This document shows, piece by piece, positions 14,870 through 22,745 of a stretch of DNA of 33,158 bases; within the stretch, counting starts at the first letter, position 1; each line of letters begins with the position of its first letter. The translations under genes were made by a program, and so were the position numbers. Source of the DNA: an uncultured cyanobacterium (GTDB taxonomy: Bacteria > Cyanobacteriota > Cyanobacteriia > Cyanobacteriales > Microcystaceae); contig CAIPYC010000102.1 in NCBI GenBank assembly GCA_903869185.1, positions 1 through 33,158 on the forward strand, read 5' to 3'. A model generated the notes under the pieces. It was not told where the DNA came from and made no database searches. It was given only the letters and a program-made list of their open reading frames with translations.

Positions 14870-15478
14870 TTAAGCCATCACTCTCTTCAAATTGAGAGAG
14901 AAACCGGGCAGGACATCTTGCCCTGAAAGTTCAGTAGGATTTTCTAACAGTTCTACTGCTTGCCCTTTTCTATAAATTTCCACTTGGTTATCTTGAGGAT
15001 TGATCAACCAACCCAATAGAGAACCGTTATCAATATATTCACGCATCTTCTCTCTGAGAGTCTCTAGGCTATCTGAAGGAGAACGCAACTCCACTACAAA
15101 TTCTGGCGTAACCTGAGCAAAACCTTTTTTTTGTAAAGCTGTTAGAGAAGTCCAAAGTTTGCGAGAAACCCAAGAAGCATCGGGAGAGCGGATAGCTCCA
15201 TTAGGCAAGGTGAATGCAGTGGAAGAATCAAAAGCTTCACCTAATTCTTCATTTTCTTCATACCAGCGATCCAATTGACCTGTAATACTACGATTACGCC
15301 GCCCCGATTCGCTCCCTGTAGGTGGATTTACAATTAACTCTCCAGTTGAAGTTCTCTCTAGTCGAATATCTCTATTGACAATAGCCAATTGTTCAAATTG
15401 CTCCGGAGTCACTTGTAACTTGAGTGTATTGAGTACTTCAAGAGAATGTATATCTAGTTTGGTTATTGATTGTACCAT
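14870..15478 (-). CDS. Uma2-family (DUF820) endonuclease-like protein, copy 2
   Basis: A 202-residue paralogue of the gene at 1000-1608, the same length and about four-fifths identical by eye. Residues 55-105 here keep the common family wording (FDSSTAFTLPNGAIRSPDASWVSRKLW), including the RSPDASW acidic motif that copy 1 has lost in part. The later EFVVELRSPSDS and WLINPQDNQVEIYR are shared. The frame stays open to 15652, but the ATG at 15478 aligns with the start of copy 1. Similarity with copy 1 extends about 20 bp upstream of it (AAGCACC-AAATAATATGGTACA). Biological role unknown; by fold, a PD-(D/E)xK nuclease. It is convergent with the VapC fragment. Confidence 0.86.
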   Translation of the reverse strand: MVQSITKLDIHSLEVLNTLKLQVTPEQFEQLAIVNRDIRLERTSTGELIVNPPTGSESGRRNRSITGQLDRWYEENEELGEAFDSSTAFTLPNGAIRSPDASWVSRKLWTSLTALQKKGFAQVTPEFVVELRSPSDSLETLREKMREYIDNGSLLGWLINPQDNQVEIYRKGQAVELLENPTELSGQDVLPGFSLNLKRVMA

Positions 15479-15545
15479 ATTATTTAGGTGCTTCAGGCTA
15501 GCACTACTGCCTAGATTAACTCTATGGTATCTCAATTCGATTTTA

Positions 15546-16898
15546 TTAAAGGTATAAGCTGAGCCGAAAGCCAGCATGTTGATAAAAACCAGGACGAAAC
15601 CAATTGCGATAATAGCCCCTTGCTTGATTGCCAGCAGTTGCCCAAGAACCACCCAACATCATTTTGTGATCACTATTGAAAAAAGGTTCAGAGTAGTCCA
15701 GATAGAGAAAATGTGGATCAAAACCGGCAAAAGGATTAAAATCATCGCTAAGCCATTGCCAAAGATTGCCACGAAGATCACAAATTTTAGAATTCTGTTC
15801 TAGCATACCTACAGGACAAGGTGAGCCAAATTTCAAATTCAGATTATATCTGCTCAAATCATCCCGGTTAGGATCATAGCTATCATTTTTATTGGTTCCA
15901 TAGGTAACAAGATTCCACTGGGATTCACTCATCAGAGCAGCCTTTTTATCTTGAGCCCGGCAATAGGCCATAGCCTCAAAATGATTAACTTCTACAGGCC
16001 AATCCAAAGGTAATGGCAAAATATCAAAGATAGCTCTATATTTATATTCCCCGTATTCATCAACTAGCCAAAATTTGGGATGTTTTGCCTGATAGTAATT
16101 TTTCCATTGCCAGCCGGCTGCATCCCAATATTCCCGGCATTGATAACCTCCATTATCTACAAAGATTTTGAATTCTCTATTGCTAATAGGGTATTTATTG
16201 GTTAAAAAAGGAGCAACTTGAACTTGGCGATAACCATACTCATTATCCCAGCCATAAAATGGAGAATCTCTTCTCTTGCCAAATTCTACCAGTCCTCCAG
16301 AAATCTCAACCATTTCATTGGGAAGAAATCGTTCATTTTCGTAGGGAGCATATTGCCAAGTGGAGGAACAATGAAGATTTTCTACAGAGATTTGTCTTAT
16401 GAGCATTGAAGAAGTTTCAAAATGAGTCAATTGGTGTTCCATTGACATCAGCAACGCCCAAAGATGTTGATCAGAAAAAATTCCTATATTATTAATAATA
16501 TCAATAACAGATTGATATACTTGTTCGCGGTATCGCCATATCTTATCTACACAAGGCCATTCTAGATTAGTATTGGCCTTGGTCAATTCACCGGGAGTAG
16601 CCGGATCTACTCCAAATCCAAAGAGCATTTCATAGGACTGATTGATTCCCTTATCCAGTAGGCCAACCAGCATCAACTTATTGACATAGAAAGCAGCGCA
16701 ATGACCTAAATAAAAAATTAAAGGATTGCGCAGATTATCGGGACTAGAATAGAATATATGCTCATGAATTACGCTCTTAAGTAGCAGATCTTCTAAATAC
16801 CAGGCTTTTACAAAGTAATCAAAAAGATCTTCTTTTCTACAATGATCCAGACGAATTGCCGGAAAAATCTTTATATTATTCATATCGCTAATAGTCAT
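15546..16898 (-). CDS. OvoA-like non-heme iron sulfoxide synthase (ergothioneine-type)
   Basis: A 450-residue protein with an N-terminal DinB-like iron-binding domain and a C-terminal formylglycine-generating-enzyme-like domain. The iron motif HX3HXE is HQLTHFE in SMEHQLTHFETSSMLIR. The second domain has GGLVEFGKRRDSPFYGWDNEYG, MSESQWNLVTYG and GGSWATAGNQARGYYRNWFRPGFYQHAGFRL. The wording (RLDHCRKEDLFDYF, NLRNPLIFYLGHCAAFYVNKL, GWDNEYGYRQVQV) is that of OvoA, the 5-histidylcysteine sulfoxide synthase, rather than classical EgtB. OvoA's usual C-terminal methyltransferase is absent. With egtD immediately upstream (5 bp), the likely reaction is oxygen-dependent coupling of hercynine to cysteine or gamma-glutamylcysteine. 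The start could also be 16883, or 16934 inside egtD. Confidence 0.82.
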   Translation of the reverse strand: MTISDMNNIKIFPAIRLDHCRKEDLFDYFVKAWYLEDLLLKSVIHEHIFYSSPDNLRNPLIFYLGHCAAFYVNKLMLVGLLDKGINQSYEMLFGFGVDPATPGELTKANTNLEWPCVDKIWRYREQVYQSVIDIINNIGIFSDQHLWALLMSMEHQLTHFETSSMLIRQISVENLHCSSTWQYAPYENERFLPNEMVEISGGLVEFGKRRDSPFYGWDNEYGYRQVQVAPFLTNKYPISNREFKIFVDNGGYQCREYWDAAGWQWKNYYQAKHPKFWLVDEYGEYKYRAIFDILPLPLDWPVEVNHFEAMAYCRAQDKKAALMSESQWNLVTYGTNKNDSYDPNRDDLSRYNLNLKFGSPCPVGMLEQNSKICDLRGNLWQWLSDDFNPFAGFDPHFLYLDYSEPFFNSDHKMMLGGSWATAGNQARGYYRNWFRPGFYQHAGFRLSLYL

Positions 16899-16903
16899 CA
16901 ATA

Positions 16904-17875
16904 TCAGCGCTGAGCCAAAATTAACGCAAACCATTGCTGAGGATCACTCCAGGTTCGCAAGGGTTTAATCTGGTGTTTTTGTAGCTTATTTTGCATATCT
17001 AATAGATCATATTTACGAGAAATTTCAGTAAGTATTCTTTCGTTTTTTTGCAAATCAACTTCAAAATCGAGTCCCGCCAGACAAATATGCTGATCTTGGG
17101 TAGAGCAGAGATACATTTCAATTTGATGTTGAGCTTGATTGTATATAGCCTGATGAGTAAACAGAGAAAGATTAAAGTTTGCCCGAAAACGTTGATTTAT
17201 ATGAGAGAGCATATTTAGATTAAAAGCTTCTGTCACTCTTTGCTTGTCATTGTAGGCTGCCTCTAAAATCTCTAAAGATTTATGGAGATCTACGCCCAAG
17301 AGAAAATAATCTCCAGGATTTAAAGTATTTGATATTTGCTCTAAAAACAAATCAGATTGATGCTCATCAAAGTTTCCTAAAGAGCTACCGAGAAAGAAGA
17401 TCAATCTTCTCGTTTGTTTATGGGATTTGAGGAAATTCAATGCCTGTTCATAGGATCCCGCCAGACCTTGAATAAAAAAACCAGGATATTGGAGTTCAAG
17501 TTTAGCTACACTACTACTGAGTATGCCACTACTGACATCAACAGGCAAATATCTGCAATATTGTGATTTTTTTTGATAAGAATCAAGCAAGATGCGACTC
17601 TTGGTTGAACTGCCACTTCCTAACTCTACCAATTCACTAATTCCGGTAATCTGCGCAATTTCATCGGCACATCCATTTAGAATTTCAGTTTCAACCCTGG
17701 TAGGATAGTATTCCTGAAGCTGACATATCTGCTCAAATAGCTGCGAACCACGATCATCATAAAAGTATTTGGCTGGAAGTGTTTTAGGTACTTTACCTAA
17801 ACCCTCAACGATATCTTGGCCATCATTGGTTTGGGCAAAATGACTATCTAAAATTAGAACTGATTCGGCAATCAT
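16904..17875 (-). CDS. egtD: Histidine N-alpha-methyltransferase EgtD
   Basis: A 323-residue SAM-dependent methyltransferase of the EgtD family: LPAKYFYDDRGSQLFEQICQLQEYYPTRVETEIL near the N-terminus, the SAM site VELGSGSSTKSRILL, FFLGSSLGNF, LLGVDLHKS, and the substrate-proximal EISRKY near the C-terminus. It trimethylates histidine to hercynine, the first step of ergothioneine synthesis. The normal length and all motifs indicate an active enzyme. It is first of a two-gene unit with the sulfoxide synthase. The C-S lyase for the last step is not in the window, and in cyanobacteria it is often unlinked. The divergent 130 bp to the DUF4337 gene should hold the promoter. Confidence 0.93.
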   Translation of the reverse strand: MIAESVLILDSHFAQTNDGQDIVEGLGKVPKTLPAKYFYDDRGSQLFEQICQLQEYYPTRVETEILNGCADEIAQITGISELVELGSGSSTKSRILLDSYQKKSQYCRYLPVDVSSGILSSSVAKLELQYPGFFIQGLAGSYEQALNFLKSHKQTRRLIFFLGSSLGNFDEHQSDLFLEQISNTLNPGDYFLLGVDLHKSLEILEAAYNDKQRVTEAFNLNMLSHINQRFRANFNLSLFTHQAIYNQAQHQIEMYLCSTQDQHICLAGLDFEVDLQKNERILTEISRKYDLLDMQNKLQKHQIKPLRTWSDPQQWFALILAQR

Positions 17876-18005
17876 AATACAGAAATAGTTGAATCTTTCA
17901 TTCTATGATATTCGAGCCCAGTAATCCCTGTTACTCAATAAACCACACCAGTATTAAAATGGTAAAGTCGATGTAGTTATTATTTTTGTACTTTGAATAA
18001 ACTAT

Positions 18006-18644
18006 ATGCCTGAAGAAATGGGACCTGAGACATTAGAGCTACAGAAAAATGTTGCCGAGGCGATCGAAGATCAGATCAAGGAAATAAAAGAAGAACAGGA
18101 CTCAGAAAGGGCCAGAGAAAAAAAAGACAGTAACTGGTTCAATCTAATAGGTTTAAGTACAGGGATTATTTCTACTCTGGCCGCTATTGCCGCAATGAAA
18201 GGTGGATATCTGGCCAATGAGGCGACATTGGATCAAATGAGATCTAATGATCAATGGGGTTTATACCAAGCTCAATCCACAAAACGCCATATAGACGAAA
18301 GTACGGTTACTTTGCTTAATACTTTCGGAAAACCCGTCTCTACCACAATCACTGGCGAAATTCAAAAATACAAACGCCAACAATCAGAAACGAAAAAAGA
18401 AGCTGAACATCTCCAGGAAGAATCTGGGGAAAATCTTCGCAGGCATGAATTATTTGCTCTTAGTGTAGCTGCTCTTCAAGTTAGCATATCTCTAAGTGCT
18501 ATAGCGGCGTTGTTGAGAAAAAAGCCAATCTGGTTCTTGGGACTTGCCATTGGTGCAATTGGCGTTACTTTTATGATTCAAGGGTTCTTGCCTTCTATGA
18601 AAATATCCAATCAAAACACACCTATCGAGCATTCCAATCTATAA
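18006..18644 (+). CDS. DUF4337-family membrane protein
   Basis: A 212-residue protein of the DUF4337 type: a charged, coiled-coil-like N-terminus (residues 8-40) and a first membrane helix at about 42-65 (STLAAIAAMKGGYLANEATLDQ). The family's DQWGLYQAQSTKRHI follows, then a long amphipathic helix to about 145, and two closing membrane helices at 147-168 and 174-196. No function is known for the family. A 7-bp AT-only inverted repeat covers the stop codon (18640-18646 with 18654-18660). The serpin gene follows 37 bp downstream on the same strand, so co-transcription is possible, though nothing links the functions. Confidence 0.82.
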   Translation: MPEEMGPETLELQKNVAEAIEDQIKEIKEEQDSERAREKKDSNWFNLIGLSTGIISTLAAIAAMKGGYLANEATLDQMRSNDQWGLYQAQSTKRHIDESTVTLLNTFGKPVSTTITGEIQKYKRQQSETKKEAEHLQEESGENLRRHELFALSVAALQVSISLSAIAALLRKKPIWFLGLAIGAIGVTFMIQGFLPSMKISNQNTPIEHSNL

Positions 18645-18681
18645 ATGTCACAGATTTATACAATACAAAAACAAGATAATA

Positions 18682-19878
18682 ATGAACAGAAGAACTGCAA
18701 TTTGGTTATTTTCTCTCTCTCTTTTTTCATCCGTTTTTTCTTCGAGAGCTATCTCTACTAAAGTTGAAAATACACAAGCCCAATTTGCCCTTAAGCTTTT
18801 TAGCACAATCATTAAAGATGGATCCAACAACAATGTAATAATATCGCCTACCAGTATCTTTTTGGCACTTTCACTGCTTTACAATGGCGCCCAGGGAACC
18901 ACTAAAGAGCAAATGAGGCAACTACTGCTAGAGAACCAAAACCTGGATTTAGCCAACTTTAATCAAGATAATCTGCAACTTCAAAAGATCCTCAGTAAAG
19001 TTCGTGATAATAATATTCTCTCAATTGCCAATTCACTCTGGGTAAAATATGGTGTCAATCTCAAAACAGATTATGTTGATTCTCTTAGATATTCTTACCA
19101 GGCGCAGATAACTAATCTAGATTTTAATAATCCTCAAAGCCCTGTTGCTATCAATGAATGGGTCAGAAGAAAAACCAACGACAAAATCACTAAAATTATT
19201 GACAGGATCTCCGCTGATCAAGTGATGCTCTTAATTAATGCTATATATTTCAAAGGAATATGGGCAAGTACTTTTGATAGTAACTTAACACAAAATGAGC
19301 CATTTTATCTCCTAAATGGTTCGACTAAAGAAGTTTCCATGATGTCTAAAGAGGCAGATTATTGGTACTTAGAAAATGAGCTTTTACAACTTGTAAGTTT
19401 GCCCTACCAGGATCAGAATTTATCTTTAGATATTTTCCTACCGAACAAGAATATTGATTTTAATTCTTTTTTAGATCAATTAAATATAAAAAACTGGCAA
19501 AACTGGATATCTCAAATGAGAAAGAGGAAAGGAACGGTCAAAATTCCTCGTTTCAAACTCGAATACGAAACTACACTCAATGGAGTTTTACAAAGACTAG
19601 GAATGATCTCAGCTTTTAAGTCCAACCAGGCTGACTTTTCTGCCATAACCAAAGCAAAAGTCTATGTCAGTGACGTACTGCATAAAACCTATCTCGAGGT
19701 CAATGAAGAGGGTAGCCAGGCCGCGGCAGTAACCACAATTGGCGTTAGAGCTACCGCTATGCCTGTTAACGAAGAACAACCATTCATCTTGAGAGCTGAT
19801 CGGCCTTTTGTCTGTATTTTGAGAGAAAAGCAATCCAACTCCTTAATCTTTATGGCCTCGATTGTTGAAACCAGTTAA
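18682..19878 (+). CDS. Secreted serpin-family protease inhibitor
   Basis: A 398-residue serpin. Residues 1 to about 23 are a signal peptide (RR near the start, then a hydrophobic run to SSRA), so the protein acts in the periplasm or outside. Serpin landmarks are [59 protein letters not shown] and the C-terminal [19 protein letters not shown]. The hinge [11 protein letters not shown] is of the inhibitory type, with small residues at P12-P10. Counting 17 residues from the hinge Glu places the scissile bond near RAT-AM, pointing to a protease that likes small or basic P1 residues. Its stop overlaps the convergent ndhD stop by 4 bases. Bacterial serpins are patchily distributed, so horizontal origin is possible. 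Confidence 0.92.
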   Translation: MNRRTAIWLFSLSLFSSVFSSRAISTKVENTQAQFALKLFSTIIKDGSNNNVIISPTSIFLALSLLYNGAQGTTKEQMRQLLLENQNLDLANFNQDNLQLQKILSKVRDNNILSIANSLWVKYGVNLKTDYVDSLRYSYQAQITNLDFNNPQSPVAINEWVRRKTNDKITKIIDRISADQVMLLINAIYFKGIWASTFDSNLTQNEPFYLLNGSTKEVSMMSKEADYWYLENELLQLVSLPYQDQNLSLDIFLPNKNIDFNSFLDQLNIKNWQNWISQMRKRKGTVKIPRFKLEYETTLNGVLQRLGMISAFKSNQADFSAITKAKVYVSDVLHKTYLEVNEEGSQAAAVTTIGVRATAMPVNEEQPFILRADRPFVCILREKQSNSLIFMASIVETS

Positions 19879-21518
19879 AAATCTATTCTGGATTGAACCG
19901 GTAAAGCAGAATAGTGATGGTCATGATAGGATTGGTTCATTTGTGCATTAATTGCTACTGTTTTAGTATCATAAAGTTGGGTTGCCAATTTAGGATATAC
20001 CCCTATCAGTACGATCATGGCCAGGAAAACCAAGGAAATAAATATCTCCCGAGTATTGGCATCACTGAATTTGGACTCCTCGGGCAATAAGCAGTCAGTA
20101 CCAAAACATGCTGCCTGTTCATTTCCCAGATTTTTTAGATCTCCATCGTCTAGATCACAAGAAGCATTGATGTCACAAATCATCTCGGAGCCGTTTCCAT
20201 AGAATACCTCTCTGAGCATTGATAACAGATATATAGGCGTGAGAATCAACCCTATAGAAGAAAGTAGAATTGTGACAGTGCGAAAAGTTGAACTGTAGAT
20301 TTCTGACCTTGCCATACCCAGAAAAACAGAAATCTCCCCGACAAATCCACTCATTCCCGGCATGGCCAGAGAGGCTAAGGCGCCCATGGTAAATAGGGCA
20401 AAGACTTTGGGCATAGCTTGACCAATCCCACCCATTTTCTTCATGATCATTGTGTGAGTGCGATCATATGTGACTCCTGCCAAGAAAAACAGGACTGAAG
20501 CTATAAGCCCATGCGAAATCATTTGGAGCATGGCCCCATTGACTCCCAAGTCGCTAAAAGAGGCAAGTCCTAAAAGCACAAAGCCCATATGGGAAATCGA
20601 AGAAAACGCCAGACGACGTTTCATATTAGTCTGGGCAAAGGAGTTAAGCGCGCCATAAACTACATTGACTACGCCAAGAATAGCTATCACTGGAGCGAAA
20701 TACACATGGGCATCAGGTAACAGTTCCATATTCAAACGGATGAGACCATAACCACCCATTTTAAGTAGCACGCCCGCTAACACCATAGATACTGGAGAAG
20801 ATGCTTCACCATGGGCATCGGGTAGCCATGTATGTAGGGGGAATATAGCCAATTTCACGCCAAAAGCTATTAATAAACCTGCATATAGGAACAATTCCAA
20901 CGCCAGCGGAAATTCTTTGAGGTGAAGCTCGGCAATATCAAAAGTAATATTATTACCAGAAAGAGCCATCGCCAAAGCTGCTATCAAAATAAAAATTGAA
21001 GCAACTGCAGTATATAGTAGGAATTTAGTTGCAGCATAGCCCCGCTTTTGTCCGCCCCATATGGAAATCAGTATGTAGACAGGAACCAGTTCGACTTCCC
21101 ACATAATGAAGAACAGCAAAAGATCCTGAGCCACAAAAACTCCAATCTGAGCCGAGTAGAGCAAAAGCATCATGGCGTAGAAAAGACGAGGTCTGCGATC
21201 TACTTGCCAGGCTGAAAACATTGAAAGTGTAGTGACTAACCCAGCTAGAAGCAAAAGAGGTACTGAGACTCCATCAATAGAAACAGCCCAGCTCAACCCT
21301 AATTGGGGTAGCCATGTGAATTTTTCGACGAGCTGGAAATTAGGATTATTGGAATCATAGTATCTCCAGAATACGTAACACATAGTCATGAATTCTGTGA
21401 TACCTACTCCAAGAGCGTACCACCTCACTACATTATTTTTTGCTGGTAGTAAGGGTATCAAGAAAGCAGCAAACAGGGGAAAAAGAACAAGCGCACTTAG
21501 CCAGGGAAAGCCATCCAT
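19875..21518 (-). CDS. ndhD: NDH-1 subunit NdhD (D1/D2 type)
   Basis: A 547-residue NuoM/NdhD protein with about 14 membrane helices. Proton-channel segments are [76 protein letters not shown] and [18 protein letters not shown]. The [12 protein letters not shown] wording and stand-alone location place it with NdhD1/NdhD2 of the respiratory and cyclic NDH-1L complex, not with CO2-uptake D3/D4. Between the penultimate and last helices (about residues 440-485) it has an acidic insertion with four cysteines (ICDINASC and ACFGTDC). I recall a similar insert in other cyanobacterial NdhD proteins, so it is probably a subtype mark. Confidence 0.92.
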   Translation of the reverse strand: MDGFPWLSALVLFPLFAAFLIPLLPAKNNVVRWYALGVGITEFMTMCYVFWRYYDSNNPNFQLVEKFTWLPQLGLSWAVSIDGVSVPLLLLAGLVTTLSMFSAWQVDRRPRLFYAMMLLLYSAQIGVFVAQDLLLFFIMWEVELVPVYILISIWGGQKRGYAATKFLLYTAVASIFILIAALAMALSGNNITFDIAELHLKEFPLALELFLYAGLLIAFGVKLAIFPLHTWLPDAHGEASSPVSMVLAGVLLKMGGYGLIRLNMELLPDAHVYFAPVIAILGVVNVVYGALNSFAQTNMKRRLAFSSISHMGFVLLGLASFSDLGVNGAMLQMISHGLIASVLFFLAGVTYDRTHTMIMKKMGGIGQAMPKVFALFTMGALASLAMPGMSGFVGEISVFLGMARSEIYSSTFRTVTILLSSIGLILTPIYLLSMLREVFYGNGSEMICDINASCDLDDGDLKNLGNEQAACFGTDCLLPEESKFSDANTREIFISLVFLAMIVLIGVYPKLATQLYDTKTVAINAQMNQSYHDHHYSALPVQSRIDF

Positions 21519-21588
21519 TGTCGTTGGGAGTAGGAATAGTAAAATATATTAACGCTTTATATGAACATCTGTAAGTATTTTACTGGAT

Positions 21589-22419
21589 TTACGAAATTAT
21601 TTTATTTCTTCTTTGCATGATTTGAGCCAGAAGAGTTAAAAACAATAGGCCCATCACTCCAGAAAGAGGATTATGATTGATCCCGGTTAACCAATCTGGA
21701 ACATCAGATTTATAGGATAACAACTGCCCGACGTTCAATATGTAATAGCCCCAAATCAACCCTGCATGAATACCTATCGATAGCCCCAGTTTATCGCGAC
21801 AGGATCTTTTAGCCCAGACCAGAATAAGACCGAGCAAAAAAAGAGCGGGAAATTGGGGAAAAGTTCTAATTGCAGCTGCTATTGGTTTTAGGAAATGCAA
21901 TAAAGCAAAGATTAAGGAGCTGGTCACAAGCGAGGTCAATTTACTGTAATTGTGTTCTAATTCTTTCAATAGCCAACCCCTAAAGAACAACTCCTCAAAA
22001 AAAGCAACTGCCAGAGCCGACAATAGTCCCTGTGCCACAACTAATATTAAATTACCAGAGCCTGGCTTTATTTCTAGCCAACCAAAAAGCGATTCTACAA
22101 AAAAAAGACAAAGGCAGAAAGAAAAACCAATACTTATTCCCTTGAGTAAATTACTCAGGTTAAAGTAAGTCCATTCCCAACCATAATATTGAAAACCATT
22201 GGGGATCTTCTCAACGAACTTACTCCACAATTTGAGCAGCAACAAGTACTCTAAACCCAATAAAGACATGGTTAAAATACTGACCAAATTAGAGTCCTTG
22301 GCAAACAACAGGCTAATTGGTAAAGCAAAAGGAATCCAAAAACAAAGCAAGAGCAATATAAATAAAAGCAGTCTTGCTATTAATGGCAGCCTTGTTATAT
22401 TTTCTAGATACACTTTCAA
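21589..22419 (-). CDS. CPBP-family intramembrane metalloprotease
   Basis: A 276-residue polytopic protein with about eight hydrophobic segments and the CPBP (Abi/CaaX-protease) motifs: EELFFRGWLL (EExxxR, near residue 142), FALLHFLKP (FxxxH, near 170) and GIHAGLIWGY near the C-terminus. The family comprises glutamic-type intramembrane endopeptidases, and some members work in prenyl-protein processing, bacteriocin self-immunity or as membrane-protein scaffolds in cyanobacteria. The substrate here is unknown. It starts 5 bp after the clpS stop, so the two are almost certainly co-transcribed. Confidence 0.88.
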   Translation of the reverse strand: MKVYLENITRLPLIARLLLFILLLLCFWIPFALPISLLFAKDSNLVSILTMSLLGLEYLLLLKLWSKFVEKIPNGFQYYGWEWTYFNLSNLLKGISIGFSFCLCLFFVESLFGWLEIKPGSGNLILVVAQGLLSALAVAFFEELFFRGWLLKELEHNYSKLTSLVTSSLIFALLHFLKPIAAAIRTFPQFPALFLLGLILVWAKRSCRDKLGLSIGIHAGLIWGYYILNVGQLLSYKSDVPDWLTGINHNPLSGVMGLLFLTLLAQIMQRRNKIIS

Positions 22420-22424
22420 GAGAG

Positions 22425-22712
22425 TTAATCGTCAGGCTCTATAGTACTAGTGAGCCCATGGACTTGGAGGGTTTCACAATAGAATTCTGCATGCTCAAGA
22501 GCGCAGACAATCACCAGAGCAAGTCCATTGAGATGCGCTTCCATCATGATATCAACTGCCTGAGGCTGAGTCATTCCAGCAACTGTCTGGATCAGTACTT
22601 GAATTACATGTTCCATGCTATTGTGATCATCGTTATGCAAGAGCACTCGGTAACGTGGTGCGGGTTTTCGCAGGGTCTCTACAACATTCTTGTTGAGTAC
22701 CTCTGTATTCAT
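22425..22712 (-). CDS. clpS: ClpS, adaptor of the Clp protease
   Basis: A 95-residue ClpS with the core PRYRVLLHNDDHNSMEHVIQVL, in which the NDD and the following residues line the N-degron pocket, and the helix AVDIMMEAHLNGLALVIVCALEHAEFYCETLQ. ClpS delivers N-end-rule substrates to ClpAP/ClpCP. Cyanobacteria often have two ClpS forms; the sequence and length suit the conserved ClpS1. A good Shine-Dalgarno (AAAGGAGAG, 22718-22726) fixes the start. It follows cphA by 33 bp and precedes the CPBP protease by 5 bp on one strand. Confidence 0.93.
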   Translation of the reverse strand: MNTEVLNKNVVETLRKPAPRYRVLLHNDDHNSMEHVIQVLIQTVAGMTQPQAVDIMMEAHLNGLALVIVCALEHAEFYCETLQVHGLTSTIEPDD

Positions 22713-22745
22713 AAACTCTCTCCTTTCATAGATTTATAAAAGTTA

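Noticed and set aside
14870-15652. A 260-residue Uma2 protein with an N-terminal membrane helix
   Set aside because: The extra 58 residues overlap the end of the sulfoxide synthase gene in another frame. The ATG at 15478 aligns with the start of the paralogue.
15546-16934. Calling the sulfoxide synthase a standard EgtB starting at 16934
   Set aside because: The wording throughout is OvoA-like, and the 16934 start would overlap egtD by 31 bp. The ATG at 16898 lies just after the egtD stop.
18640-18660. Terminator after the DUF4337 gene
   Set aside because: The stem is only seven A/T pairs and no T-run follows.
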